Assembly (NCBI RefSeq): GCF_019279795.1 | Contig: NC_056744.1 | Coordinates: 898,762,014 to 898,826,013 of the forward strand | Length of the DNA stretch: 64,000 bases | Source: Protopterus annectens | Lineage: Eukaryota > Chordata > Ceratodontiformes > Protopteridae | Direction: 5' to 3' | Shown here: positions 1 through 11,645 of the stretch, piece after piece | How positions within the stretch are numbered: the stretch's first letter is position 1 | How the letters are laid out: every line of letters starts with the position of its first letter | Position numbers and translations under genes: made by a program | The notes under the pieces: model-generated | Databases searched by the model: none | What the model was told of the DNA's origin: nothing | Seen by the model: only the letters and a program-made list of their open reading frames with translations

Positions 1-1245
1 TCTTTTTCACAGGATTGTATTTCTGCAAAGTCTAATAGATTCTGCTCTGGGAAGAGCTTACCTTCCACTAGACAAGGTAGAGATGTTTCAGTAGTTCTTG
101 CCATTTTTTTTTCAACCAAAGCCAGGCATCTGCAGTGAAATTTCTCAAGATTTTGGAGGTACATGGCATGAATGATTTTCATGCTTCCCCTGGCAAGACT
201 CCACACTGGGGAAAACCAAAAAGGGAGATTTTCTGGTGGCTAGATCAGATCTTTTCCAATCCATAGCTCCCATTCTCCCTTCTGACCCTTGTACAATCTG
301 TCACTACAGAAATATCGGATGTGGTGTTGGGAGTCATTTCCGAGGAGGTGGAAGTGCAAGGTCCGTGGAAATCCTTTGACAGATGCAAGCACATAAATGT
401 CAGAGAAATGTTGCAGTGATTGATGCTTTAAAAATCTTTCAAAATTTCTGGTCCCCTGGACCTGTATAGGTTTATACACATTGATCTGGAACATAAACAA
501 GGGGGTACCAAATTGTACCATCTTTCAGACTTGCTATGATAGCCTGGGAAAAAATATCTGCTGTATTTCACTCTGCAGGTCTCACACACACAGACACACA
601 CACTTAGAGCAAAACTTGGTTGTGGATAAGTTGAACAGGACCAGGTCAGACCCTCAAATGGAAATTTCATCTTAGGGTCTTCCAAGACTTGATCCAGTTG
701 TGGAGAACACCTAAAGTAGATCTGCTTGCCTCCTCTCAGAATAGACAACTAAAGAAATTCTGTTCCAGGACTCCTTGCAGAAAGGCCTGGTAGACATGCT
801 TTCTTCATTCATGTGGATGAGAATGTTCCTGCTTGCATTTCCACTGATATCCATAGTTGCTCTGAAGATTCTCAAGAACTTTCCAAAAATGGTGGTGGTG
901 ACTCTTGGCCCAGGCAACAGTTCTTTTCAATCTGTCCAAGGGTAATTCCCATAGGTTTCCTCACTGACTGGATTTGCTTATACAAGGCAGGGTTGTTTGA
1001 TGCACACCGACCTAAAAACTAACTGCTTAGGTGATAGAATCTTGATGCCTTTTAAGTACTTTTTTCCTGAAGCTATACAACAAGACCTAAAGGAGGGGGA
1101 AAACCTGCTACTTTAAATTTATGTATATGCAAGTGGAAAATATTTTCTGGTTGGCACCATTCCAAGGACCAGGGCCCGTCTGCTTCAAGCCTGGCTGCCT
1201 CTGTGTTTTGATTGAGAGTTGCTGTTGTCTGGTCTTTCTTCTGTC
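1..1245 (+). pseudogene. DIRS relic: RT end, RNase H, MT-like domain and start of recombinase
   Basis: Degenerate pol remains of a DIRS retrotransposon, readable only by switching frames. Bases 1-90 resemble the RT-to-RNase H connection of the better DIRS copies in this window. About 305-520 matches RNase H, including HINVREML around the catalytic Glu. About 640-960 matches the methyltransferase-like block (KVDLLAS, QLKKFCSRT, then SWPRQ). About 1110-1245 resembles the N-terminal core-binding part of the tyrosine recombinase and runs straight into the hAT insertion. It resumes after the transposon at 4424. Many stops and frameshifts show an old copy. The left part lies outside the window. Confidence 0.75.
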
Positions 1246-1737
1246 CATGGCCGGCCTTAGGCATAGGTGAACTAGGCGACCGCCTAGGGCGCCGTACAGG
1301 CCGGCCTCAAAAGGGCGCAATTCTGCTGTGAAGTAACGCTAACCGGGAAAGCTGAAAAGACAACAAATTTATTTTTCAAATGTCAGTCACCGACGCGCGA
1401 CGCCCATACAGGCTAGAAATGCGCCCCCCCCCCCCCCCACTTCAACTTAAGCACAAACTTGTTTTCCATCCTATCCACAGTAGCACAGACAGCCCCCACC
1501 TCTTCCTACCTCTTGTTCTTTCCTTTGTTGGGAGTCAGATGTACCTATTGGCTAGGCGATTGCAGTTCTCGGAATCTGTGGACGTGAGTCAGCATCGTTC
1601 TTCCACGTGGAGTACTACAAACTGAACGGAGCGTGCTTTTGGCGTTTTATGGTTTTTTACAACTTTTACACCGGAGGCTAGGAGGTAAGTGACTCAAGAG
1701 ATGTGGTCCAGGGGTTATTGATGAAATGTAATTTTTT

Positions 1738-1808
1738 ATAGTGTGTGTGTGTTTATATTTCTGAGATGTGAAGGAATAGTGTGTGTGTGTTTATATTTCT
1801 GAGATGTG
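1738..1808. repeat. Two tandem units (TG-rich) inside the hAT element
   Basis: A unit of about 38 bp made of a TG run followed by TTTATATTTCTGAGATGTG occurs twice in a row. A related TG-TTTATATTTC stretch recurs at about 4096-4120 near the other end of the element. Confidence 0.8.
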
Positions 1809-3807
1809 GTTTGAAGGAAGCACAGTAGCACTGGGACGCGTTTATTAGAACGAAGCAAGCAGACAAGCATTTTGTGTAGTGTGTGTTTGAAGTGGAAGGG
1901 AAATTCAGTCCATGTTTTATTTTTTAAATACGTTTTACTTTTGTGCTTAGAATCAAGCACGGGTTTGGGGATTGCTTTGGGTGTGCGCTTTTGGGATGGG
2001 TTTCTCTATGCTTTGGTTTGCTTGTGGAGCGTGTGAACTTTTACTTTAGTTTTTAATTTTAGTAGATTTGATAACATATCATGGATGTATATAAGCCTGT
2101 AGTCACATACCAAGAATGTGGGCAAAATTTTAACAATGTACTTAGACAGATAATCAAAATAACTACATAGTGCACCCTGTACTAGTTTCTGTCACACCTT
2201 TTATCTGGGAGCTTTTGTAGTTATAGCTGTTAGAACTATTTTTGTTGTAGATACCATTAGAGTCTTAGGTGTAGTTATAGCTGCAATTGTAATATGACAC
2301 AGCGATAATGAATGAATGGCTAGTCAAATATCTTAATTGTACATCACTTCAATGGATCAGGAAAGATACATTGCCCAGTACCCACCTGCTTATCATGGGA
2401 ATCTTAGGGATTAATCCTGGGGGCCCTAATATTTACAATAATAACAAATACAGTTTCTACAGTAAGCCCTGACTTATCCGTCAATATAATCTAGTACTGT
2501 CTTACTATGTACTGAACAATCTGCAGAAAACTTTACTCATATTGAGTCAGGACTTAGTCACAGTTCATAAATGGTTTCATCTCAGATGACTAGCAATTCA
2601 TTTTAGCAATGTATTTTTCAACAATTAAATCAGAAGATCTCCCAGATAGGTTAAAGAGATCTTACCAATTATCAAAGATTAACAACTTTCCGTTGTCTGC
2701 AGGTGATGTCTCATCATATGCATCCAGGTAGCGCACCTGCCTTCCTTGCCCCACGTCACATTGCTTGCTTAACTTTAGAGCATATGATATGACCAGCAAC
2801 AAATCCATTTCTGCTTGAGCTGTTTTAACTACCTAAATTCCAACAGTGCATTCCTTTTTCCTGTGAGTTATTGCTTCTTAGATACATTATTTTGCATTTG
2901 TGATTACACTTAAACTGCTATATTTTTACCATTCTAGCAGTTTTTCTTTCCCTTTTGTCCTTTCTTCACTTTATTTTATATTAGCAAGTTACCAGACCTC
3001 TCACCTAGCCCTATTTTGAAATAACATCCCTATTATCGGGCCTGATTTAGCCCTGCACAGGATGTTCCTATTTTTTAGTGAATGTCAAGCTTGGTTTGCC
3101 CTTCATTCAGCTTTGTGAATTCCGCTCACCACATGTGATCTTTGAAGCTGCCTAGTACATACACTCTCTAGATGACCAACATACTAATGGCAACAATAAT
3201 TAAAAGAAACGGGGCACACGTTTTGCATCGTCCTTTTTCTTAAGGAAAAATAAATGACCTTGTGTGGTAGAATTTTGCCATCCAGTTCATTAAAGTCTAC
3301 AGATTTTGCATTGCATCTTTGATAATGTGCTTGTATGTTTCTATCATTTTTGATATTTTGTTTTTTAAAAATATATTTGTGAGCAGCATGTACATTTGTA
3401 CTGGAAGCACAGAGAATTGTGTTAGACAGCATTCATATTTTATGCCAATTAAATGTCCATATTTTTATCTTTTCAAGGACTTTTGCTCCAGTTTTCAATG
3501 TCTGCATGATGAGAGATATGTCAGTTAGTTATATGTACTTGAGGTTAGAATAATAATTTAATTTTGCATTTGGCCCACTTAAGAGGAAGCATCATATATG
3601 CATGATAAAAATCCTCTTGAATTGTGCCTTATTAAAGCAGATGACTGCCATAACAAAATCACCATCTTCTCTGTGAAGAAACCCTTCCTTCTTGCTCGCT
3701 TAAATTACTGGTGCTGCTCTGTCCACCTCTATCCATGGCTTCCAGTGTCAGCAGTGTTACAAATCTCACTGTGGCTACTCCTGCAACTCTCCCAAGGAAA
3801 TGCACAA

Positions 3808-3880
3808 GATAATAAAAGTTTAATCTCTTCCTCTAGACAGTGATGATAAAAGTTTAATCTCTTCCTCTAGACAGTGATGA
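3808..3880. repeat. Two tandem units of about 36 bp
   Basis: The sequence ATAAAAGTTTAATCTCTTCC followed by TCTAGACAGTGAT is repeated twice head to tail inside the hAT element. It looks like a local duplication. Confidence 0.85.
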
Positions 3881-4423
3881 ATTAATTAATCAATTCAAAA
3901 TTTAGTAAAAGCTGAAACACATCATTATGAAGAGAACTATATGCTAGGCATAGTTTACTTTGAAGCATATTTTCATAATTTTATAATTTATAATTCCTGC
4001 ATAAGGGTTAGATAACCATTAATATGGAGATTACAACTTTCCCATACCTTTCAACCTGCAGACATTGAAAATCAGAGAATCATAGAAAATCAATTTTGTG
4101 TAGTGTGTGTTTATATTTCATTCAGGTAGCCAAAAGGATTCATTTTTGGCTTTAACACCCCTCCCCCCCGGTGACTGATATGAGCACTCGGATATGAGGC
4201 CATGCCATATCTGTGTGTTTAAGTGTGCATGTTTCTAAATGTGACCAAACAGTTTAGCATAACAAAGATAAGCTCACGTTGAGTGTTTTGTGGGCGTGAC
4301 CCTTCTGTGGGTGTGGCTCAAACAGGGGTGTTCCTTGTGTTCAGTGTGGGTGGGGCTTAAGGGGCACCAGAGCAGTGCTTCGCCTAGGGTGCAGTTTCAG
4401 CTAAGGCCGGCCCTGCTTCTGTC

Positions 4424-4970
4424 AAGGTCCACTGGTTAGCAGTTTTGCTTGTCTGCCCTTAGAGCCTTTCTTTTTAATCATCCTCAAGTTAAAATAGATT
4501 TTGAAATGGTTGTTGCATGTCCATTCACAGAGAAAGCAGATGGCTCCTCTTTTGTACCTTATCTTTGTGCTTAAAAAGCTTACTCATTTCCCATCTGAAC
4601 TTATCAGACTGACTTGGGGTTCTTAACATGGAAGTGTGTTTTACTTGGACATTTCTAGCAGAAGCTAAAGCAATAAGTTGCAAGCTCTTATGGCAAGTCA
4701 GCCCCACCTCACTTTGCACAAGGGCAGAGTTTCTTTGAGAGCTGACTTTTTTCTTTTATACCTAGAGTGGTAGTTTACCTGAAGACGGACTTAATCTCCC
4801 TGCATTCTATGAACCCAGGATCAAGGAAGAAAAGATTATTCACAGTCTGGATGTCACAGGCAGCTCAGATATTACCTAGACAATGCTCAAGCCTGTAATG
4901 AAACTGATTGGGTTCATCAGACCACTCGTCGTTTTCCCCTTGCCCCCATAGATATATATATATATATAAT
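4424..4970 (+). pseudogene. DIRS relic: tyrosine recombinase remainder
   Basis: Continues the relic of 1-1245 after the hAT element. Removing the transposon and one duplication copy rejoins the recombinase core-binding region in a readable frame (SSVKVHW-like). About 4660-4740 resembles the block with the first catalytic Arg and LQALMAxQP, then HKGRVSLR. About 4835-4900 resembles the HRQLRYYLD block. The HxxR and Tyr motifs were not found, so the 3' end is lost or unreadable. Confidence 0.6.
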
Positions 4971-5760
4971 GGCAAGCCTGAGCATGATGTTAACGGTAAC
5001 ATCAGGCTTCATTTGGGTTTGGACATACCAGCCTGCTGGCTTCTTCTCAGACTACAGTCTAATCTTGCCGAGGGTGGGAGGAGATGGTAGATCCTACTGG
5101 TTTACACTGTCAAGTGATAGCCCTTGATTCAGAAAAGTTGGGGCTTGGGACATCTTGGTCACTCACAGCACCTTCTTTTCCTCTTCCACTCTGACCTGCT
5201 TAATCTGTGGATAATTGTTCTATGGGTTGCCTTTTTTTTTCCTGTGGATGCTGTTTTTTCTCCTGTTTATTTTGTTGCATTTTTAATCAAAGCTGTATGT
5301 GTTCCCTTTACCTTTGAGAAGGCTCAGGAGATCTTTGATCTGGGCATAGGATCAGATCAGTGCCAAAGTCTGGAGTTGGTTGCATCTCCTCAGCAAGCGT
5401 TGAGACATTCTGCATTGTTCTCAGGATGAAAGTATTGCTTCGGACTGCGAGACTTTCTTGTGTTTTGTATCACACCTGGAGTCCATCCTGCATCGTGGAG
5501 CCTTTATTGTGGACAGTCCACCCTGAGCCTTGGTTTGGCCTTGCTTTCCACAGACAGCCCATTACTATTGAAGCATGGTTGTTCATAGGAGATGGAGTAG
5601 CCTACTTTGCATCTCTTTCACTTTCAGTCTCATTTGTTCCTTTCTTGCTGTCCTACTTTTGACTAGAATATGCACCTAACCATTAATATGAGTTTATACG
5701 TAGATTGTACATATTTAAAATGTTGTGAAATAGGTACTTTTTAGGGTTTACAATCAGCAT
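4971..5760. other. Unassigned stretch with a short hairpin
   Basis: No gene or repeat family was recognised. Bases 4972-5008 form an imperfect palindrome (AAGCCTGA.../...TCAGGCTT) and may belong to the lost right end of the DIRS relic. Open frames here of about 100 codons are hydrophobic and low in complexity, with no motif. Confidence 0.4.

Positions 5761-5819
<59 letters not shown>
5761..5819. repeat. (TA)n microsatellite
   Basis: About 59 bases of almost pure AT dinucleotide, with one interruption near the left end. Confidence 0.97.
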
Positions 5820-5820
<1 letters not shown>

Positions 5821-6727
5821 ATACTTTTTGGGGCATTGCCCTTTTAAATGTTTTGTCTGTTTTGATTGCTATGGTGATGTCAGTTAAGTTTGTCTATATA
5901 AGGATTTTATTATTGGAAGTGATTTGTCTGATTAAGTTTGCCTATTCTGAGTAAACGAAAGTGCTTACGATAATATTTCTGTGGTTTGGAGTGTTTTTCT
6001 TCATTGTGTCATAGAATGAGAAGTGGGCAAGATTGGTGGCCCTTTTGGCTGGGGAGTCTAGATTCTTCTACAGTTTCCACTTTTTTTAGCTCAATACCCT
6101 GTCTGGTACCTTATCAAGCAAGGATGCACCAAAATTGTTCCTTGCTTTTGCATAGATGGTTGCTTGTCTGACATACTGCTAGGATTGTAAGAGTCATCCT
6201 GTAAGTAGTTATAATTCCTTTGGATGTAAATGTGTTGGTGAATGACTTTGGAGCTGCTGCTTTATCATTCCTTACTTGAAGTTACAGCTACCAAGACCAT
6301 GTCCGGACTGAATCTGGAAGTAGGGTACTGAGGTTTGACCTAATGGCCATCATGAGACCACAGTTCTTTTCTTTTGTTTGACAACAAGTAGAGAAACGAA
6401 GGATTGAGGTGGTTATATTTTTCCTTTTGTGTTTCTCAACATGTTTCCTTTCTTTCTTATGCTACATCTCTTCTTAAAACTCAAGATTAAACTCATTCTT
6501 GGCTTTTTAAGTATGGCATGGGTTTGGTTTTCCATTCCTGTGGTGGCACAGGAAACTTCCCTGGTTGATTTTGGTGATCTTTGGTTTGAGTTCAAGGCGT
6601 AGCCCAGGGTTTTCTTTTTCTGACCACCACTGGCTGGTGCACTGCAGTACTTAGAGCTGCTGAGAAGTTTTCTGCTTAGGCTTTGAAGTACGAAAGGTTC
6701 CCAGTTTGGATTGAGTGGTACTATATG
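5820..6727. other. Unassigned, AT-rich
   Basis: No family recognised with confidence. The stretch 5880-5970 (TATATAAGG, then GAAGTGATTTGTC and ACGAAAGTGCTTA) weakly recalls 43380-43470 in the Penelope-like element, so it may be a scrap of that family. Confidence 0.3.
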
Positions 6728-8167
6728 CTACCCTAGATGGTTATGCACTTGAATTTCTCCAAGTCTTTTGGATTTCTAATACCATGACGGGAATGGACCC
6801 CATTCCTAAGTCAAGGTATAAGTTCATGAAATTAGTATTGTTTTAATCTTTGATAGCCCAGAGTGCTCTTTGCAGCACCTGTAAGATGCCCAGTAATAAG
6901 TCCTCCTGCAGTTTGTATGGATTTGCATGTATTGTTAACATATCCAAGTATGATTGCAAATTCTTTTTTTTATAAGACCTGTTGCCCCAACTGCTGCTGG
7001 AACTGTCTGGATATCCTTCCACATTGCCCTCTTTTTCTGCCTACAAATCCTGTTACTTTATGACTTTGTGTCTTTGTACGTAAGACACTGTAGTCGCTGG
7101 GTGTTGGCTGTTTCAGTAATCAATGCTACTTTTGTCTTCTTTTTGTGGACTACTATGTCTAGTTTTCTTGCATCTAATTTTTGAACTGTTGGTATTGGAT
7201 GATCCCATGTGATACAAACTTCATCATTTTCTGTCATGTTTTATGACTCACATTTCCAGTATTTTTCAGCTACTTCAATATTATAATGTTTGCACAATCC
7301 CCAATGCGCCAGTCGTGCTACGTTATTATGTCTTTAAGTGTACAGTTTTTCTGCCATCAGTATATCACAACCAGCAACAAGAAAAAACAACCACAAGGTA
7401 CCAAAATGAGACCAATAACCAAATCCAAGATACCGATAGACCAGAAGCCAGCCGGAAGCCTTTTAAAACCAATTTAATATGTGCACAAAACACATAGTAA
7501 ACTGCGTGTTTTGTGCACATTTTAAATTTGTTTTAAAAGACAACCAGCAACAAGATGTGCAACTGTTTCCAGTTCTGTTTTCAATCCTACCTTTGTCTGT
7601 TTCTCCCACATATTCAATAGACTTTGTAAACCAACGTGTACGTAGTCCACTATCTTAAGCCACCAATATTAACCTTTCATCTTTTGGTTTAAATTTCTCT
7701 CCTTAACTATTCCTGTGTTCAATCCTGATCAACATGAGGTTGTTCCAAGAGTTTCCTATACTTGCAATTATATTTATGCATTTTCCACATTTCTTGCCTT
7801 CTCATTTGATCCTTCACCTTATATTCTTTCTTTTGTTTTTTGGTACATTCGGTTGGTACCTGATCTTTATCTGCTTCTGGTTTGATTTCCTTTCCCACTT
7901 GATGCCAGTATGCTTCTGCTAAACTAAGTAGGGAAGTCATCTTAGACTTGTTCTCCTCCTGTTTCAAAACTTTCACTACATTTGGGTCTTTTGAGGTCAA
8001 CAGATATATATGCTGTCCCACTATCGCAGATCTGTACATGTAATCAATTTTGAGGAGGCCTACATCTCCTTCAGAATGGGGAATATATAGTCTTGGTGTG
8101 CACTGATTTTTATAAATCAGTTGAGCATGAAGCATCCTTCTTGTTTTCCTGTCCAAACTATCAAACA
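6728..8167 (-). pseudogene. RLE-type (R2-group) LINE, copy b: 3' part
   Basis: Minus-strand C-terminal part of a LINE. It reads from the region after RT (LDRKTRRML, then GDVGLLKIDYMYR at about 8165-8030), through a Cys-His stretch, to an endonuclease-like end (ENDEVCITWD, KYQDL-like, VGATGLIKK). I recognise this order from R2-group LINEs with a C-terminal restriction-like endonuclease; the exact clade is uncertain. Reading is possible only with frameshifts; the longest open piece is 7719-8168. The copy is 5'-truncated at 8167, where the 3' end of copy a begins. It contains a 157-bp insertion at 7383-7539. Confidence 0.65.
7383..7539. mobile_element. 157-bp insert with hairpin and 16-bp target duplication
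   Basis: The insert is flanked by the perfect direct repeat ACAACCAGCAACAAGA at 7367-7382 and 7540-7555. Its right half is a near-perfect inverted repeat: about 33-base arms at 7461-7493 and 7506-7538, with GTGCACAAAACAC and GTGTTTTGTGCAC at the loop. The left half begins with six A residues and is unique. A 16-bp duplication suggests target-primed reverse transcription, but there is no tail of length. No known family recognised. Confidence 0.7.
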
Positions 8168-9075
8168 CCTTTTGGATGGTTATACCCTTTTAATTTTTCC
8201 AAATCTTTTCAGTTTCTAACACCATGACAGAAATGAACGCATTCCTAACTCAAAGTATGATTAAAGTTCATGAAATTAGTATTTAAATCTTTGTCAGCCA
8301 GAAGTACTCTTCTCAGCACCTGCAATGTGCCCAGTAAGGACTTCTCCTGCAATTCGTATGGGGTTACATGTATTGGGAACATATCTAAATACGATTGTAG
8401 ATAGTTTTTTTATAAGACCCATTGCTCCTACTACTATTGCAACTGTCTGTCTGGGTATCTTCCATATTGCTCTCCTTTCTGCCTGCAAGTCCTGATATTT
8501 TATGACTGTGTCTCTTTGTACACAAAACACTGTAGTCACTGGGTTTGGCAGTTTCAATGATCAGTGCTACTTTTGTCTTCTTTTCGTAGGCTACTCTGGT
8601 TTTTCTATCACCTATCTATTTTGAACTGTTGGTAATGGGTGATCCCATGTGAATGTAGACTTCATAATTTTCTGTGCTACATGTATAAATTACAGATCTA
8701 TACATGTAATAAATTTCAAGGAGGCCCAGCCCACCTTCAGAACGTGTGATCTTGGTATACACTGATTTTTATAAATCATTTGGTGCGCATGAAGCATCCT
8801 TCTTGTTTTCCTGTCTAATCTGTCCAACATGTTTTGGGACCAGTCAGTCCTCCAAAACCATAAGTTAGGACTGGAAGAGCAAATTGGTTTATAGCTTGGA
8901 TTTTGTCCCTAGATGTCAATGCTGTTTTCAGGATTAATTTAAGTCTTTTAAAGTATTCCTAAGTTTTATTTGCATTTGCTCATGTTTTATTGTTGATCTT
9001 TCATCGATTCCCAAATGTTTATACACTCCCTTTTGCTCAAGTTCTTTTATATCACATTTCTGTCCCAAACTGATG
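8168..9075 (-). pseudogene. RLE LINE, copy a: post-RT region and endonuclease end
   Basis: Minus strand. About 9075-8695 reads the region C-terminal to RT (KELEQKGVYKHLGIDE, then KIQAINQFALPVLTYGFGG). About 8680-8215 reads the endonuclease-like end (KYQDLQAERRAIWK, VVGAMG). Compared with copy b, about 750 bases between these blocks are missing, so there is an internal deletion near 8690. The frame at 9075 continues after DIRS-1, at 20646. Confidence 0.7.
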
Positions 9076-9233
9076 ATCTGAAGTAGTTAACTTCATTTGA
9101 TCAGCAATCTGTGGGTATCGGATCCGATTCGGATCCGAGCTGGCAGCTTTCCTAGCAAAGAACTGAGTTCCAAGCCCCTCCCCCTACCCATAATGCCCAG
9201 CTACCTCCCTCCAACCCTCAGATCTTGTTTGCC
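9076..9233. repeat. DIRS-1 left inverted terminal repeat
   Basis: Matches the reverse complement of 20456-20645. It includes the nested palindrome around CGGATCCGATTCGGATCCGA and the shared CCCTACCCATAATGCCC block. Confidence 0.92.
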
Positions 9234-9459
9234 GTGGCTTCTTGAAGCATCTGAGAATGAGCTCCTAGCGTTGAGTTTTGTGAGTTGTGTAGATTAACTT
9301 TTTTCCACTTAAATTCACTTTTCTGAGTGTGTGTGACACCCCTTCTTTCCTATCTGGGTAGTTTATTTTTAGTTTATCTTTAGTTAGTGTAAATTTAAAT
9401 CCTCTCCCCCCTTCTGTCTGTGTGTGAAGGTGTGTGCGTGTGGGCCTAATTTTGTTACT

Positions 9460-11560
9460 ATGTTTGAGGCCCCAAAAGCTATTTTTTCAAAATGCTCCGA
9501 GTGTGATCATAAGCTGTCCCCAGCGGATGACCACACTCGGTGCGTTATTTGCCTGGGTGTAGACCATCTTTCTTCAGGCTGCACTATTTGTGCAGCCTTC
9601 AACCCCAGGGCTTTGAGGGATAGGCGGACTAAGCTAGTCCTCGTGGGCCTTTTGCCCCCGGATTCAGCTTCGTCCTCCTCCCCCTCCGTGGCACCAGCCG
9701 CGGCTGCCCCACTGACAGTTCCCGCTCCCCTGGCCGGGATTCCAACTCCCACTTTGGCTCAGGAGGAAAGGGAAGCGAGAAAAAGACAGGAAGGATAAAG
9801 AGCAGGAGAGAGACAGGCATCATAGCCACAAGAGGCGGGCCGATTCAGCTCCCTAGGCCCTGCTATCTAAGCAGCTAGCCTCCCCTCTTAAGGTCTCCGG
9901 GTCTTCCCCCTCCAAGCTTCGATCTCCACGTTTCTCCCCGGAGCCCGAGGAGGAGACCCGGTCACCTTCGAGGTCGTCCAGGCGGCCTTCCTGGCCAGTC
10001 TCTGCAGCCGCATCCAGGTCCACTAGAAGTTTATCTGATGCGGATATGGATCGGATGATGCGTTGATTTCTTCAGGCCCAGCTGCAGATGGGAGTGCTCT
10101 TGCCTCTCCCCCCCCCTCTGGGGGGGAGCTCAACCCCCTTTTTCACCCCCACTGCTCCTTCTCCGACCCGCTACCGGGGTTCGGAGCTGTCTGATCCGAG
10201 TAGCTTCAGAGCCGGGGTGATGTCAGCGCCGACAGTGTTTCCTACTTTGGCTCCGACTGTACCTTCGAGTTTCTTGGATCCCTTTTCGGATCTGAGCTCT
10301 CGGGGCCGTGAGATGAGCGTCTAATCCAGAGGGGTTTATTGTGCCTTCGGCTCCGTTGAGGTCGGATCGCACTTTCCTTTTGGATCCGATCGGGTCATCT
10401 CCGGCACCGATCCACGTGCCGGATTCGAGGGGACTGCTTTCGGATTCTAGGGAGAGCAGCTCACCCTCGGCATTCGACGTTGTGGAGAGGGTTCTTTCGA
10501 GGGATTCCAGATCCCAGGCTCTGGCTATGGATCCACCCGCCATTCCCTCTCAGGCCTATCTTCCATCATCCGGCCACAGGGACAGCCTACGCCTACGTCC
10601 CAGATGGTTCCCATGGAGGAACAGGACATTGTTGGTGAACCCTCCTCGGGCAGCCCCCCTGAGGAGGTCCCTCACAAACGCAAGTGCAAGAGGAGGCACT
10701 TGGATTCACCCGAGTCCCTCACAGAAGACACTGACTTGGAGGAAGGGGAAGGTTCCCCCAGGTCACCCCCCCGAAGACGTCTGCTGCGTATTAGAGGGGG
10801 TTGGTCAGCCCAAAAGCCTTCCTCGGATGAGTCTGTCTTTCTGGAGGCGTTCGACCCAGGCCCATCTACCTCTTGGGTGTTCCTGCTGATCTCCTGGTGG
10901 ACCTCATAACTACCAGGGCATGGAAGGAGCCGGACACTGTGGAGCCAATACCCAAGAGACCAGAGAGGATTCTCAGCCCCCCCCCCACAGACAGGACAGT
11001 TTGGAGCAAGGGTGCCCGTGTAGATGCCATGGTGGTGGCGGCTGCCACCAAGAAGAAATTAGCACAGGAAAGTTCCTTGGTACATCCTCCAGACAAGGAG
11101 TCTCGGGTGATGGACCGCCTCGGAAAGTGGATGTTCGCTTCAGCGTCCTTGTCTGTAAGGTCACTGAACTATATGGCACACGTGATTCGACTACAGCGAG
11201 ACCTAATCAGAGTACCCTGGGTCACCACCAGAGTCCATGTCGGCTGAGGACAAATGGACCTTCTTGGCACGAATGGCCACTCTTAAGTCCATTACGAATA
11301 CCTCTATGCGGGTTCTTTCCCATGCCACGGAAGGAGCGGCTAGAGCCAGCGTAACAGGCATTGTCTTACGACAAGCCTGGCCCCGTCTCTGGGACTTTGC
11401 GGAACCCTTCAAGGCATCCTTCGTGAACACCCCCTTTGACGGTTCTACGCTTTTTGGCAAGACCGTCCGCAATACGCTACTCCAGAGTGAGAAGGACGGG
11501 AAAACGTCTGCCACCGGGATCCGCTTCTCGGCTCTTCAGAGGTCCTTCTCCAGGAACTAA
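9460..11560 (+). pseudogene. DIRS-1 gag-like protein, frameshifted
   Basis: I place the start at the ATG at 9460, because the preceding open codons have no ATG. The N-terminal region has a CCHC knuckle, CX2CX4HX4C, in CVICLGVDHLSSGC, followed by TICAAFNPRALRDRRTK. A Ser/Pro-rich middle follows. The C-terminal domain reads SLNYMAHVIRLQRDLI, then AWPRLWDFAEPFKASF and FDGSTLFG, conserved in all DIRS copies here. At least four frame changes occur (near 9800, 10340, 10890 and 11240). The protein presumably packages the RNA; that role is inferred from its place before pol. Confidence 0.8.
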
Positions 11561-11645
11561 AGAGGACAGAAAAAGATGTGGTTCTGGAAATCACAACAAT
11601 CCTGTTTCGCTCCAGATCCCTTGTCCTTCATAGGCAGAGGACAGG

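Larger units (their letters stand above)
1246..4415. mobile_element. hAT-type DNA transposon, 3.2 kb, probably non-autonomous
   Basis: The left end starts CATGGCCGGCCTTAG and the right end reads CTAAGGCCGGCCCTG, an imperfect terminal inverted repeat. Next to the ends, GCCTAGGGCGCC on the left is matched by CGCCTAGGGTGC on the right. The element is flanked by a perfect 8-bp duplication, CTTCTGTC, at 1238-1245 and 4416-4423. An 8-bp duplication with CAGGG-like ends is the hAT signature. Only short open frames (up to about 80 codons) lie inside and none resembles a transposase, so it is either non-autonomous or its transposase is decayed beyond reading. It split the recombinase of an older DIRS copy. 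A poly-C run sits at 1425-1438. Confidence 0.85.

Noticed and set aside
4951..4967. Short TA run
   Set aside because: Too short to call apart from the larger TA run at 5761.
5124..5662. Two overlapping frames of about 100 codons with hydrophobic stretches
   Set aside because: Hydrophobicity comes from T-rich DNA; no conserved residues, no splice or start context that I can defend.
10223..10543. Minus-strand frame opposite DIRS-1 gag
   Set aside because: Caused by the palindromic TCGGATCCGA-rich composition of gag; no independent motif.
10981..10989. C run in DIRS-1 gag as a programmed frameshift site
   Set aside because: Frame changes occur at many other places in this gag; it fits decay better than a programmed site.
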